Shown here: positions 1 to 7,876 of the stretch, one piece after another
Numbering within the stretch: the stretch's first letter is position 1
Layout: the number at the start of each line of letters is the position of its first letter
Source of the DNA: Bradyrhizobium algeriense
GTDB taxonomy: Bacteria > Pseudomonadota > Alphaproteobacteria > Rhizobiales > Xanthobacteraceae
Direction of reading: 5' to 3'
Length of the DNA stretch: 38,125 nucleotides
Assembly (NCBI RefSeq): GCF_003062295.1
Contig: NZ_PYCN01000044.1
Location: forward strand, 1 to 38,125
Translations under genes and position numbers: made by a program
The notes under the pieces: model-generated
The model's input: only the letters and a program-made list of their open reading frames with translations
What the model was told of the DNA's origin: nothing
Databases searched by the model: none

Positions 1-105
1 AGAGGCTTCCGCCAGTTCCTCCTGCGCAGCATCGACAAGGTCAAAGCCGAATGGGCCATGATCTGCATCGCCCACAACCTCGCAAAACTCGCCGCCGCAC
101 GCTGA
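1..105 (+). pseudogene. C-terminal end of a DDE transposase (IS1182-like), cut by the window edge
   Basis: The first 34 codons, read in frame 1 and ending in TGA, contain FRQFLLRSIDKVKAEW and the closing CIAHNLAKLA. This is the usual C-terminal signature of IS1182/IS4-type DDE transposases (an FLLRGLDKV-EW-AHNL-K pattern). Only the end of the protein lies in the window, so it cannot be judged whether the element is complete. The next gene-like sequence starts about 300 bases further on, so this is probably the right end of an insertion element. The family assignment rests on the short motif only; the exact IS group is uncertain. Confidence 0.6.
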
Positions 106-159
106 GGAGAACCTGTCTCCCCAAAAAGCTTCAGAACCCGCCTCGCTTAATCCTAAGTC

Positions 160-181
160 CATTATAGGGACAGGCTCCTAG
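160..181. repeat. Possible right terminal inverted repeat of the IS element at the left edge
   Basis: The stretch ending in GGGACAGGCTCCT lies 55-75 bases after the transposase stop codon, where the right end of the element is expected. The left end is outside the window, so the inverted match and the target duplication cannot be checked. Confidence 0.3.
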
Positions 182-404
182 AACTAGCGCTCGGACAGAC
201 GCCGGAATGGACTCTGGGCGAAGGAGAATTAGGCTGGACGACATGGATCGACCCGCCCAAGGGAACCGGAAGCCTTGTTCTGTTGTGATCGTTTTCGAGT
301 TATTCTCGTATGGTGAAGATCATCCGCGATGCCGGGACACTGGACCATCATGGCGCGTCATGGATCACGGGCCGGAGTCGCGGTCAACCCGGTTAGACGT
401 TGCC

Positions 405-720
405 ATAGCGTGCCGGCTGCGCGCTCCAATGGCTTCCATGACCGGGAGACTGCTATGCCACCGCACCGAGCCGACCCTGACTCCTTACGACCGCGAGCAC
501 GCCGTCACCTGCATGCGCCTCTTGGATGCAGATGCAGAGGGCGCGGACTGGCGCGAGGTCGCGGAGATCGCGTTGCGCATCGATCCCAGCCAGGAGCCGG
601 TGCGCGCCCGCCGGACCCATGAGAGCCATCTCGTTCGCGCCAAGTGTGTGAGTAGGATGGCTACCGGCGGTTGGTGCTGAAGCCGTTCGGCACGCTATTT
701 GCCCAGCTTGCTGGTAAATT
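405..720 (+). pseudogene. Remnant of a small DUF2285 protein (QseM-like) with a frameshift
   Basis: One frame reads LTPYDREHAVTCMRLLDADA, then ADWREVAEIALRIDP, RARRTHESHL and VRAK. This is the pattern of the ~80-residue single-domain DUF2285 proteins of rhizobia (TPYD-EH-V-YMRLLDA--DGADWREVA-IVL-IDP--EP-RARR--ESHL-RAKW). After VRAK the frame is lost. The expected HGYRHLL end appears in another frame as DGYRRLV at about 660-680, so one indel has broken the gene. No convincing start codon or ribosome site is left. In Mesorhizobium symbiosis islands such a protein, QseM, is an antiactivator of element excision and transfer, and the DUF2285 fold is a helix-turn-helix variant. Its presence supports a conjugative-island origin. 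Confidence 0.55.
688..703 (+). promoter_or_regulatory. Sigma-54 -24/-12-like element upstream of the AvrRpt2-like gene
   Basis: CGGCAC-GCTAT-TTGCC matches the TGGCAC-N5-TTGC consensus except for the first base, with correct GG/GC spacing. The -12 GC is 34 bases before the GTG at 736, so the implied start would give a leader of about 20 bases. No TGT-N10-ACA site was found in the 400 bases upstream. It lies in decayed DUF2285 sequence, so a chance match is possible. Confidence 0.4.
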
Positions 721-735
721 TGGGGGAGCTGTAGG

Positions 736-1248
736 GTGCTGAATGTAGAGCTGGATGTTCCGCTTGTCAGCCAACAACATGGCTATGACGGCCAATTGAA
801 CATGCGACGAAACTATGCCGGAAATATACGACCGCATGGGAATAACAATTGTTGGTATGCTTGCGCTTGTATGCTGTCGTACTACTTTCGCCCGGGGCCT
901 CGGTTGGGTCTGCCTTCCGTTTGGCGGGGCGACGTAGGCATCAACAATTACCAGTTTAACTGGTTGGCGCGCACCGAAGGATTAGAGAGGCTCGAAGAGC
1001 CAGATGACGGATTTACGCGTGATTTTATTGCCGAGACGTTGACTACACGAGGGCCAATCTGGGCTGCGCTGCGTCTGCCGTCATCCTCCGGGAACGAAAT
1101 ACTATGGGATGGGCATATAATAGTGTTGACTGGTCTGATAGAAAACACGTTGTGCTACAATGATCCGTTTTACCCGGCGCGTAGAGTGATCTACTTCTAT
1201 AATCTTTTGTTCGACGACCTTTTCGTCAAGAATCGCGATTGGCTGTGA
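736..1248 (+). CDS. Papain-like cysteine protease, AvrRpt2 (C70)-like; candidate secreted effector
   Basis: A 170-residue protein starting at GTG, with a purine-rich ribosome site (GGGGGAG, 722-728) seven bases upstream. The likely catalytic Cys39 sits in NNNCWYACACMLSYY, His127 in WDGHIIVLTG and Asp143 in CYNDPFY. The order and spacing (88 residues Cys-His, 16 His-Asp) resemble the Cys-His-Asp triad of AvrRpt2, the Pseudomonas effector that cleaves plant RIN4-type proteins; the N-terminal VPLVSQQ also fits the family. It lacks a Sec signal peptide and membrane segments. AvrRpt2 is longer because its N-terminus is removed by a plant cyclophilin; this protein begins almost at the protease domain. 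It stands alone, with a sigma-54-like element just upstream. Homologues occur in Ralstonia and some rhizobia. The protease fold is well supported; substrate and secretion route are inference. Confidence 0.75.
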   Translation: MLNVELDVPLVSQQHGYDGQLNMRRNYAGNIRPHGNNNCWYACACMLSYYFRPGPRLGLPSVWRGDVGINNYQFNWLARTEGLERLEEPDDGFTRDFIAETLTTRGPIWAALRLPSSSGNEILWDGHIIVLTGLIENTLCYNDPFYPARRVIYFYNLLFDDLFVKNRDWL

Positions 1249-1461
1249 ACACCCCTCCGCTGCGAACGCCCGAGCGAAGACACCTCACTCCTGCTTTCGT
1301 GTCCGATTGGCGACATGTAATATAAGTCCGGAAGCCGCCGCCGAGGGCTCGAGTGGTGGCCGGGCATGGCGTGAAAGCGCGCTGCTTTTGCCTCCCTTCA
1401 TCGCATATGATTGTCTGCCAAGCTGGTTGCCGCGACCGTGTGATGGCTTGGTTGCTTGGTC

Positions 1462-1929
1462 ATGACGCCCGGCGAGACAGCCAAGGCCTCGCTCAACACT
1501 TCCGCGGGCGGTTCTTCCAGCCGTCCGCGCAACTTTTGTGCGTTCGGCGCCGTCGCCTATATCGCGGCGTCGTGCAGTCCGCCAGGCCTAGACCTTGTCA
1601 TCCTAAAGCGGCTTTTCCTCGCCGTGAAAGAGGACGAGATTGCGGAGCTCGTGAAGCAGAAGCCGACCGGGCTCTACACGCGCACCGCATCTGCTTTCTC
1701 TATGGATGGCTGTTGGAGCGACAAACTCAATCTGCCCGCGGCAAAGAAGGTCTCCTATGTCGATGCCGTCGATATCGATCTCCAATATGCGAGCTCCTGG
1801 CCGAATTCGGTGTGGCATCGCGTCCGCAATAACTTGCCGGGGATACCGGACTTCTGCCCGCTCGTTTTCAAGACGCAAGCACTGCCGGGTCGGCTAATAC
1901 AAGGATGCGTTGGAAATCTATTCGAGTAG
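1462..1929 (+). CDS. Hypothetical protein, unrecognised, possibly decaying
   Basis: An open frame of 155 codons from ATG (an upstream TTG at 1456 is in frame). Third codon positions are rich in G and C between about 1500 and 1880, as in real genes of this window, which argues for coding or recently coding sequence. The middle part is hydrophilic and ordinary (KEDEIAELVKQKPTG, YVDAVDIDLQYASSWPN). The N-terminal part is Ser/Ala-rich without a clear signal peptide. No family is recognised. No clear ribosome site precedes the ATG, and the neighbours downstream are all pseudogenes, so this may also be the remains of a larger gene. Overlapping open frames on both strands look like shadows. Confidence 0.35.
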   Translation: MTPGETAKASLNTSAGGSSSRPRNFCAFGAVAYIAASCSPPGLDLVILKRLFLAVKEDEIAELVKQKPTGLYTRTASAFSMDGCWSDKLNLPAAKKVSYVDAVDIDLQYASSWPNSVWHRVRNNLPGIPDFCPLVFKTQALPGRLIQGCVGNLFE

Positions 1930-1984
1930 ATTGCTTCCATGCGTCGAATGGGAGCCGACGCCACACGGCACGCCAAGGTGATAA

Positions 1985-2238
1985 ATGATTACCGCTGACT
2001 TCTATCGGTTCTTCGATGCAAGGCCGCACGCGGAGTTTCTACGCCAATGCGCGAAGAGAACTATCGAACAGGATCTCCCAAAGGAAATTCAAATTTCTGC
2101 AGAGCTGCGACACCTTCCGTACAGGTGCCGAAAGCATGATCGAGATGCCGGAGCGGCCCCTCAAACAACCTCCGTGAATTCTTACAACAGAATGGAGGGC
2201 GAACCCCAAAGTGCGACCGCGATAATGAATTCTTCTAA
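1985..2238 (+). pseudogene. 3' remnant of a Fic/DOC-family protein with two frameshifts
   Basis: The first frame reads ADFYRFFDARPHAEFLRQCA and then RTIEQDLPKEI, as in the region just before the C-terminus of Fic proteins (YRFFDATPHAEFLY--V--TI--DLP-E). The expected continuation is found in a second frame (CDTFRTGAESMIEMPERPLK) and a third (LREFLQQNGGRTPK, ending at a TAA at 2236-2238). Two indels, near 2095 and 2170, have broken it. The catalytic HPFxxGNG part is absent, so this is only the tail of the gene. Fic proteins usually AMPylate targets and often pair with an antitoxin; nothing functional remains here. Confidence 0.65.
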
Positions 2239-2489
2239 TCAACGTCAAACGAAGTCACGAAAATTGAGCGAGCGGCATCCTCGAATGATTCCGGATCAGC
2301 GAGCTGACCGCGCCCGATTGCCATGGAAGTAGACGAAGCAGACAAGATATTTGTGGGTGCCATCGAAACGGTAGCCAACCTCGCGGCGAAGCCCCGGCTC
2401 GCTCGCCTGATCGCGGCGCTGGAGCGTGGTCTACGCGATAAATGGCAATGATCTCAAACTCGGTTTGAAAATGTGTTATTATATCAATC

Positions 2490-2870
2490 ATGGATACACA
2501 AACGAGCCAACTCCTAAACCAACTCGACAAGCTCCTTCCCGAGGGGCTCATCGTGTATTCCTCCTGGCTCAAGCGGCAACCCCCACCCAGCTTCAGCATC
2601 AGTATGGGATAAGTGGTTGACCCGCACAGTCAACCCGACGGGTTTTCAGGAGGGCGGGTTACGAACTTAGCTGGCAGCAGGTCGTGATATCCCTGCAAGG
2701 CATCCTGAACTATTGACCGATCGTCGTGGGCGGACGGACCGGGCGCGAATTGCAAGGTTACGCCCCAATGCCTACCGCAAGCGACGACCCGTGTGCATCT
2801 CTGCGGCCCCAAGTCGACGCCATATTCGCTCGACAAGCTGCCGCTGTCCGGTTTGGTCAAGGATAGCTAG
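2490..2870 (+). pseudogene. Frameshifted AbiEi-type antitoxin (type IV toxin-antitoxin) remnant
   Basis: It starts at an ATG with LLNQLDKLLPEGLIVYSSWL, the typical start of AbiEi antitoxins (L--LPEGL--D--WL). The rest is spread over several frames: PTQLQHQYGISG, then GWLTRTV, then LSWQQVVISLQGILNY, then PIVVGGRTGRELQGYA and LPQATTRVHLCGPKSTPY. In intact proteins these parts follow one another as the winged-helix domain, the TWQQVVISLQ helix and the C-terminal GGRTALELQG-AHYL part. At least three indels and an in-frame stop (TGA at 2716-2718) are present. The partner toxin AbiEii is not seen; the T6SS promoter begins about 40 bases later. Confidence 0.65.
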
Positions 2871-2907
2871 ACGACACTGGGCCCGGTTGTCGTCTGAGGG
2901 TTCACCT

Positions 2908-2953
2908 TGTCCGGTGTCTGACGGCTGCACGAGCCTCTGTCAGTTTGAGAACA
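2908..2953 (+). promoter_or_regulatory. Two NifA-type upstream activator sites before the T6SS operon
   Basis: TGT-N10-ACG at 2908-2923 and TGT-N10-ACA at 2938-2953 lie 65-110 bases upstream of a perfect -24/-12 promoter, the usual distance for NifA binding sites. The same pair, with both sites perfect, occurs in the second copy at 14946-14990. Confidence 0.65.
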
Positions 2954-3017
2954 CCTGCGTCATTCGCCGGACCACAGATTATTATGTCCAATCAGTGGCT
3001 TAGATTGGAGATGCCAT

Positions 3018-3033
3018 TGGCACGATCGTTGCT
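3018..3033 (+). promoter_or_regulatory. Sigma-54 promoter of the T6SS operon
   Basis: TGGCAC-GATCG-TTGCT fits the -24/-12 consensus at every conserved base. Transcription would begin near 3044, leaving an unusually long leader of about 280 bases before tagH. The homologous sequence at 15051-15066 conserves the consensus bases while the spacer differs, which supports function. Confidence 0.75.
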
Positions 3034-3072
3034 ACCGAAATCTGGCAACATTAACTGGCGGAGTGCACGTAG

Positions 3073-3207
3073 ATGCGTAAAACGACCGATGCGCTCCTTT
3101 GCTTGAGTTCGCATGCCTTGTTTCTGAGAGAGAAAGCCCGCGCGGCCTCCGGTGCAGCTGAGCGCACGAAGAGACCTTCCTTTTCACCCTGCGCAACCGG
3201 CGCATGA
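3073..3207 (+). other. Possible small leader ORF (44 codons) between the sigma-54 promoter and tagH
   Basis: An ATG frame starting MRKTTDALLCLSSHALFL. The second copy of this promoter region (15076-15156) has the aligned in-frame sequence RKTNDALFPL, preceded in both copies by LAE-C/Y-T in the same frame. In this copy a TAG interrupts the frame just before the ATG. The codon-wise similarity suggests the descendant of a short coding sequence, now degraded, rather than a purely untranslated leader. No ribosome site is evident. Confidence 0.25.
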
Positions 3208-3325
3208 GACAATCGATCGGCCCAACAACAATGCTGCTCAGTAGGAAGCAATGCTGCTGCCACGGCAATTCCAATGGGACGCTCGGATGACCGCCTGTGC
3301 CGGCGAGCAAGCCTGAAGGTGCGGG

Positions 3326-5053
3326 ATGCATTTCACACTCGGAGTCCTGGGAGAGAACGCCGAGCCCTTGGGCCGCAACGCAAGGCAGGCGTTTGGACCG
3401 GAAGGGGGCTCCATTGGTCGCGGGCGCGGTTGCAACTGGCGGCTTCCAGATCCAACCAACACGCTGTCAGGACACCACGCGTTGATCGCATTCAATGGCA
3501 TCGGTTTCACGATCACCGATACAAGCACCAATGGTGTCTACATCAACACGGTGGACGCACCGCTGGGACGCGGCAATACCGCGCCGCTAGCTGATGGCGA
3601 TACGCTATACTTGGCGAATTACATCATCTCGGTGATGATCGAGGACGATCCTGTCGAGGAACGTCAACGGCTCGGCTTGACGGGGTCGAAAGCGGTGCGC
3701 CTCGGCCGTACAACGCCGACGTTGCCGTTTCCTACACTCAACCAAGAGTCCGCAACTGCAGCTGTTCCGACTGCCGGACCGTTGGGAAGCGATGCGCACC
3801 TTCCTCCCGATCCCTCAATGATGACCGGCCCGCGCCAAATCTTCTATTCAGCTGCACAGTGGGAGCCGCAGGCACCTCATCCGCCATCCTTGCCTGGAGA
3901 CAAGGCGCTCAGCAACGACATCGAGGCTGTGGATCCGACACTGGCAGATCTTCCCCGGCGACCGTCGAGCGCTGCCACGACCGAGAGGCCGTCCTCGCAC
4001 GCGCAATCGGGAAATATCCGATCAATTCCGTTGTCGTCGGTCGACGCGCCATTTGTCGAGCCATCCCGACCGCTGCTGCCCTCTGCACCCTCCAATGGCA
4101 GAAGTGTACTGTCGAATGGCCATCCTGCGCCAATCATCCCTGAGGATCTCGATCTTGGCGATCTGTTGCCGGGACCGGCCTCGCGCCGCATGCCATCGGT
4201 GTCATCGCAGCGAACAGAAGCGCGCCTCAATGAGCCGAACGAAGCGCTCCGGATCGCGCCTAAGCCGATCGCCTCTCGTCCGACGAATCACCTCGGGAAA
4301 TTGCGGGATTCTGGTTCAAGGTCGCCGCCGCCCGATGAGCGGGAGCTCGATCGGCTGCTGCTGAGCCTGAAGGAAACTGCTGCGCAGCGCGCGGTCGGCG
4401 CTCCCCAGGTGAGAACCGCAACAACGAGCGGTGCTCCGCCGTTGCCTGCGGACCCTCCATCCGACGCAGACGAACTGCAGGCGTTCTGGAATGCGCTCGG
4501 GTTCAATCCGAAACTTGTGCCACCAGCACAGCGTCGAGAGTCCTTTGCGGAACTCGGCCGTGCGATCGCCGACATGACGAACGGCCTACATTCGATACTG
4601 GCGGCGTGGGCCATGCTCAAGAATGAGTGCCAGATCGGGCCGACGCAGACACGCGCTGGAAACGACAACGCAGTACAGTTTACCAACAGCAGTCATGCCC
4701 TGCGCGATTCGCTCGCAAAGGATCGCGGATTCCTGTTGCTCTCGCGATCGGTGCGCGCAGGCTTCGACGACATCAAGGCCCATGAGGTCGCGGCGATCGC
4801 GGCAATGAGAGGCGCGGTCAGCAATGTGCTAACGCACATGAGCCCCCAGCGTATCGAGAGCGACGGTGCAAATAGCGGGCTTTTCGGTGCTCGCATCAAT
4901 AAGGCCAAGTTGTGGGACAGATTTGTGGAACTGCACGCATCGATGGTCGGTGACATTGATCGAACGGCTCGCTGCTATATCGCAGAAGAGTTTACCCGAA
5001 GCTACGAGTCGCAACTCTCAGCACCTGGCCAGAATGAAGGGAAAACGGCGTAA
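3326..5053 (+). CDS. tagH: T6SS FHA-domain protein TagH/Fha
   Basis: A 575-residue protein. Residues ~1-100 form an FHA domain: GGSIGRGRGCNWRLPD, LSGHHALI, then TSTNGVYIN and LADGDTLYLANY, with the phosphothreonine-binding GR, SGHHA and NG residues present. Residues ~110-390 are a low-complexity Pro/Ser-rich linker. Residues ~390-570 are the conserved C-terminal domain of T6SS FHA proteins (FWNALGFNP, then the long helical region to RSYESQLS). The family reads phosphorylation by the PpkA-type kinase and helps trigger T6SS assembly. It is the first structural gene after the NifA/sigma-54 promoter; its stop overlaps the start of tssJ (TAATG). The kinase partner is the last gene of the same operon. 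A weak GGTGCGGG precedes the ATG. Confidence 0.9.
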   Translation: MHFTLGVLGENAEPLGRNARQAFGPEGGSIGRGRGCNWRLPDPTNTLSGHHALIAFNGIGFTITDTSTNGVYINTVDAPLGRGNTAPLADGDTLYLANYIISVMIEDDPVEERQRLGLTGSKAVRLGRTTPTLPFPTLNQESATAAVPTAGPLGSDAHLPPDPSMMTGPRQIFYSAAQWEPQAPHPPSLPGDKALSNDIEAVDPTLADLPRRPSSAATTERPSSHAQSGNIRSIPLSSVDAPFVEPSRPLLPSAPSNGRSVLSNGHPAPIIPEDLDLGDLLPGPASRRMPSVSSQRTEARLNEPNEALRIAPKPIASRPTNHLGKLRDSGSRSPPPDERELDRLLLSLKETAAQRAVGAPQVRTATTSGAPPLPADPPSDADELQAFWNALGFNPKLVPPAQRRESFAELGRAIADMTNGLHSILAAWAMLKNECQIGPTQTRAGNDNAVQFTNSSHALRDSLAKDRGFLLLSRSVRAGFDDIKAHEVAAIAAMRGAVSNVLTHMSPQRIESDGANSGLFGARINKAKLWDRFVELHASMVGDIDRTARCYIAEEFTRSYESQLSAPGQNEGKTA

Positions 5054-5562
5054 TGGCGCCTCCGAACAAACTTCAGCGGTTGTTCATTGTTGGCGGTGCG
5101 TTGCTGGTGGCCGCTGCAGCCAGCAGTTGTTCGACTGACAAGAGCTCTAAGACGACGCCGATCAAATTCGTGATCGAGGCCGATGAGCTCGTCAATCCAA
5201 ACGCGCACGGCAAGCCGTCGCCGGTTGTCGTCCGTATCTATGAGCTGAAGTCGACGGCCAGTTTCACGCAAGCGCAGTTCTTCGAGCTGTTCGACGATGA
5301 CGTGAAACGCCTCGGGCCGGATCTGGTGGCTAAGCGCGAGATCGAGCTGACGCCTGGCAAAAAATTCGATTTCGAGCGCAACACGCCGATCGAGACTCGA
5401 AATGTCGGCGTGATCGCCGGCTTCCGCTCGGGCAATGATGCGCAATGGCGCTCAACTGCCGAAATCAAGCCCGATCGCGACAACAGGATCTCGGTCAAGC
5501 TGACTGCGCAGGCTGTCAGCATTGAGGCGGAGACGAGCCGAAACTGGTGGAACATCTTCTGA
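5053..5562 (+). CDS. tssJ: T6SS outer-membrane lipoprotein TssJ
   Basis: A 169-residue protein with a lipoprotein signal: charged NKLQR start, hydrophobic FIVGGALLVAAAA and lipobox ASSC with Cys26 as the acylation site. The mature part has the TssJ sandwich pattern (VVVRIYELKS, FTQAQFFELFDDDVKRLG, a conserved GFR at about residue 122). TssJ anchors TssM to the outer membrane and starts assembly of the membrane complex. The ATG overlaps the tagH stop by one base, so translation is probably coupled. The length is normal for the family. Confidence 0.9.
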   Translation: MAPPNKLQRLFIVGGALLVAAAASSCSTDKSSKTTPIKFVIEADELVNPNAHGKPSPVVVRIYELKSTASFTQAQFFELFDDDVKRLGPDLVAKREIELTPGKKFDFERNTPIETRNVGVIAGFRSGNDAQWRSTAEIKPDRDNRISVKLTAQAVSIEAETSRNWWNIF

Positions 5563-5636
5563 CCAGTCCGTCGTGATCGCAACGGCCGCCGGGCAAATGC
5601 ATCTTTTGGAAAGTCAGCGAAGGGGCGCCTGAAATA

Positions 5637-6977
5637 ATGTCTGCGACAAGCAAACCGATCTGGTCCGAAGGCATGTTGGTGCGGCCGCAGCACTTTCAGC
5701 AATACGACCGCTGGATCGAGCAACTGGTCGAGAACCGCGTTTCTGGTCTGGTCGGCTACGGCTGGGGTGTTCGAAAAATTGCCTTTGATCGCAATCTTCT
5801 GGCGCTTGGCCAAGTCGCCCTTGCCGAACTTGAAGCCATTATGCCCGACGGCACGGCCCTTCGCATGCCGGAGCATGTCCGCCTTCCGATCGCACGAATC
5901 CCTCCGCCGGCTGCGAAAAACCTGCTGGTCAAGATCGCAGTGGGCACGCGCCGACAGGCCGGCAGCGACGTCTGTTCCGGGGATGCACTACCGCGCCGCC
6001 ACGATCAGGAGGTCTTGCAGTTCGGGAATGCGAGCGCGCCGGAAAAGGCCCCGGTCGATATTAGCGTTGCGGCACTAACAACACGTCTCATGTTCGAGGG
6101 CGAGGAGCAGGGTGATCTGATCACGCTGCCTATTTGCCGCATCCGTGACATCGATCCGGCCGGCGCGATCACTTTGTCCGACATCTACGTTCCGCCGGCC
6201 ATCGACATTCACGCAGTCCAGCCGCTCATCGCACTGTTGAACGAGGCCAGATCGCTGCTGCGGACACGCGCAGAGGCGCTTGCTGCGCGCGCGGATCCCT
6301 CGCGCACGAGGGCAGACGGAGCCGGATTGATTGATCTTGTTACTTTGTCGATCGTGAATGGTGCAGAAGCCGTGTTCGACCACTTCGCAGCAACACGTGG
6401 GCATCATCCTGAAGCCTTCTTTCGCGCGTTGCTGAGCCTTACCGGGCAGCTGTCGAGTTTCGTTGGCGATCGCCGCAAACCGCAAGAAATACCTCTCTAT
6501 CGGCATGAGGATCTCGAGAGCTGCTTCACGCCGCTGGCTGATATTCTGCGTCGGCTGCTGTCTGTCGTGATCGAGAGCGCCGCAATATCGCTCCCGTTGC
6601 AGGACCGGGGCTACGGCATCCTGATCGGCCTGATCACCGACCGCACCTTGTTCCAGGGCTCTCGGTTCGTTCTCGTCGCTGTGGCAAGCGTACCGACTGA
6701 GACGCTGCGCAACCAGCTTCCGGCGCAGACGAAAGTAGGCTCGGTCGAGCAGATACGCGATCTCGTCAATCTTCAGCTCCCGGGTATTCCGATTCGCGCG
6801 CTCGCTGTGGCGCCTCGCGAGTTGCCCTACATCCAGAATGCCGTCTATTTCGAGCTGGACCAGTCGGTGGAGCTGTGGCGTATCCTGCCGCGCTCGGCGG
6901 CCTTTGCTTTCCATGTCAGCGGTGACTACTCGGATCTCCATCTCGAGTTCTGGGCCATCCGTAGGAAACGTACCTGA
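5637..6977 (+). CDS. tssK: T6SS baseplate protein TssK
   Basis: A 446-residue protein beginning KPIWSEGMLVRPQHFQQYDR, the hallmark N-terminus of TssK (W-EGM-L-PQHFQ). The C-terminal half keeps RELPYIQNAVYFEL and the final LHLEFWAIRR, also typical. TssK is a trimeric adaptor that links the baseplate to the membrane complex through TssL. It lies 74 bases after tssJ with an AGGGGCG ribosome site, and 14 bases before tssL. The length is the family norm; no frameshift is seen. Confidence 0.92.
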   Translation: MSATSKPIWSEGMLVRPQHFQQYDRWIEQLVENRVSGLVGYGWGVRKIAFDRNLLALGQVALAELEAIMPDGTALRMPEHVRLPIARIPPPAAKNLLVKIAVGTRRQAGSDVCSGDALPRRHDQEVLQFGNASAPEKAPVDISVAALTTRLMFEGEEQGDLITLPICRIRDIDPAGAITLSDIYVPPAIDIHAVQPLIALLNEARSLLRTRAEALAARADPSRTRADGAGLIDLVTLSIVNGAEAVFDHFAATRGHHPEAFFRALLSLTGQLSSFVGDRRKPQEIPLYRHEDLESCFTPLADILRRLLSVVIESAAISLPLQDRGYGILIGLITDRTLFQGSRFVLVAVASVPTETLRNQLPAQTKVGSVEQIRDLVNLQLPGIPIRALAVAPRELPYIQNAVYFELDQSVELWRILPRSAAFAFHVSGDYSDLHLEFWAIRRKRT

Positions 6978-6991
6978 CGGGCCTGAAACAC

Positions 6992-7864
6992 ATGGATGAA
7001 CCGACAATCATCGGACGCAGGCCAAACGGTCCGACCCGTAACACTCAAGGCGGGCAATCCTCCGCTTGCGTTACGCCGAAGATTGCCGCCCCGACGGGCG
7101 CTCTGCCGTCGCCTGTATCTGAATCCGACGACTTATTGGGAGCTAACCCTACCGAGATCATTGTGCAATTCGAGCCAAAGGCAGTGGAGGACGCCTTGGT
7201 TGCGGCCGCGACACCGCTCCTTTTGGTCGTCGCGCAGCTTCGCATCGTCAACAATGCCGATATCGGCGCGCTGCGTCGTGGGATGGTCGAGCAAATCCGC
7301 CGCTTCGAGGAGCGTGCGGCCAAAGATCAAGCCGTCGGCAGCGACGTAACAGCCGCCCGTTACGTGATATGCGCGTTGCTGGACGAGGCGGTGATGACCA
7401 CGCACTGGGGCAGTGAAAGCGTCTGGAGTGACAACAGCCTGCTCAACCAGTTCCATAACGAGACGTGGGGTGGCGAGAAGGTCTTCCAGATACTCGAACA
7501 CGTACAGGCAAAGCCGGCCAAATACCTCGCCTTGCTCAAGCTCATCAACATCTGCTTGTTGATGGGGTTTGAGGGCAAATATCGCGTGGTGGAGGGGGGC
7601 CGCGAGCGGCTTGAAGACCTGCGTTCCGACGTTCAGCGTCTGTTGCGGGGTTATACGAGCGAACCACCGGCCGAACTATCGATCCGATGGCGCGGCGCCA
7701 AAGTACGTACGCGGGTGCGTCGCTACGTGCCGTTGTGGATCACCTTCACCGCCGCGGCCGTCACTATGCTGATCGGCTACGGTGTCTTCCATTGGCGCCT
7801 ATCGGCCGAACTCGCGCCCGTCGAGCAGCTGCTCGTCGTGATCGGCCAGTCTGGACCACGCTAA
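6992..7864 (+). CDS. tssL: T6SS inner-membrane protein TssL (DotU family)
   Basis: A 290-residue protein. After a variable ~50-residue N-terminus comes the DotU cytoplasmic domain: VAAATPLLLVVAQLR, ARYVICALLDEAVMTT, then SLLNQFHNETWGGEKVF and LLMGFEGKYRV, all family signatures. One transmembrane helix lies near residues 246-266 (PLWITFTAAAVTMLIGYGVF), followed by a ~20-residue periplasmic tail. It has no OmpA-like peptidoglycan-binding extension, so it is the short form. TssL forms the inner part of the membrane complex with TssM, whose gene starts a dozen bases later. Confidence 0.92.
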   Translation: MDEPTIIGRRPNGPTRNTQGGQSSACVTPKIAAPTGALPSPVSESDDLLGANPTEIIVQFEPKAVEDALVAAATPLLLVVAQLRIVNNADIGALRRGMVEQIRRFEERAAKDQAVGSDVTAARYVICALLDEAVMTTHWGSESVWSDNSLLNQFHNETWGGEKVFQILEHVQAKPAKYLALLKLINICLLMGFEGKYRVVEGGRERLEDLRSDVQRLLRGYTSEPPAELSIRWRGAKVRTRVRRYVPLWITFTAAAVTMLIGYGVFHWRLSAELAPVEQLLVVIGQSGPR

Positions 7865-7876
7865 AGGGAGGTGCAG

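Noticed and set aside
6075..7007. Long minus-strand open frame opposite tssK (310 codons)
   Set aside because: It is the antisense shadow of tssK; GC-rich third positions keep the opposite frame open. No family match or ribosome site.
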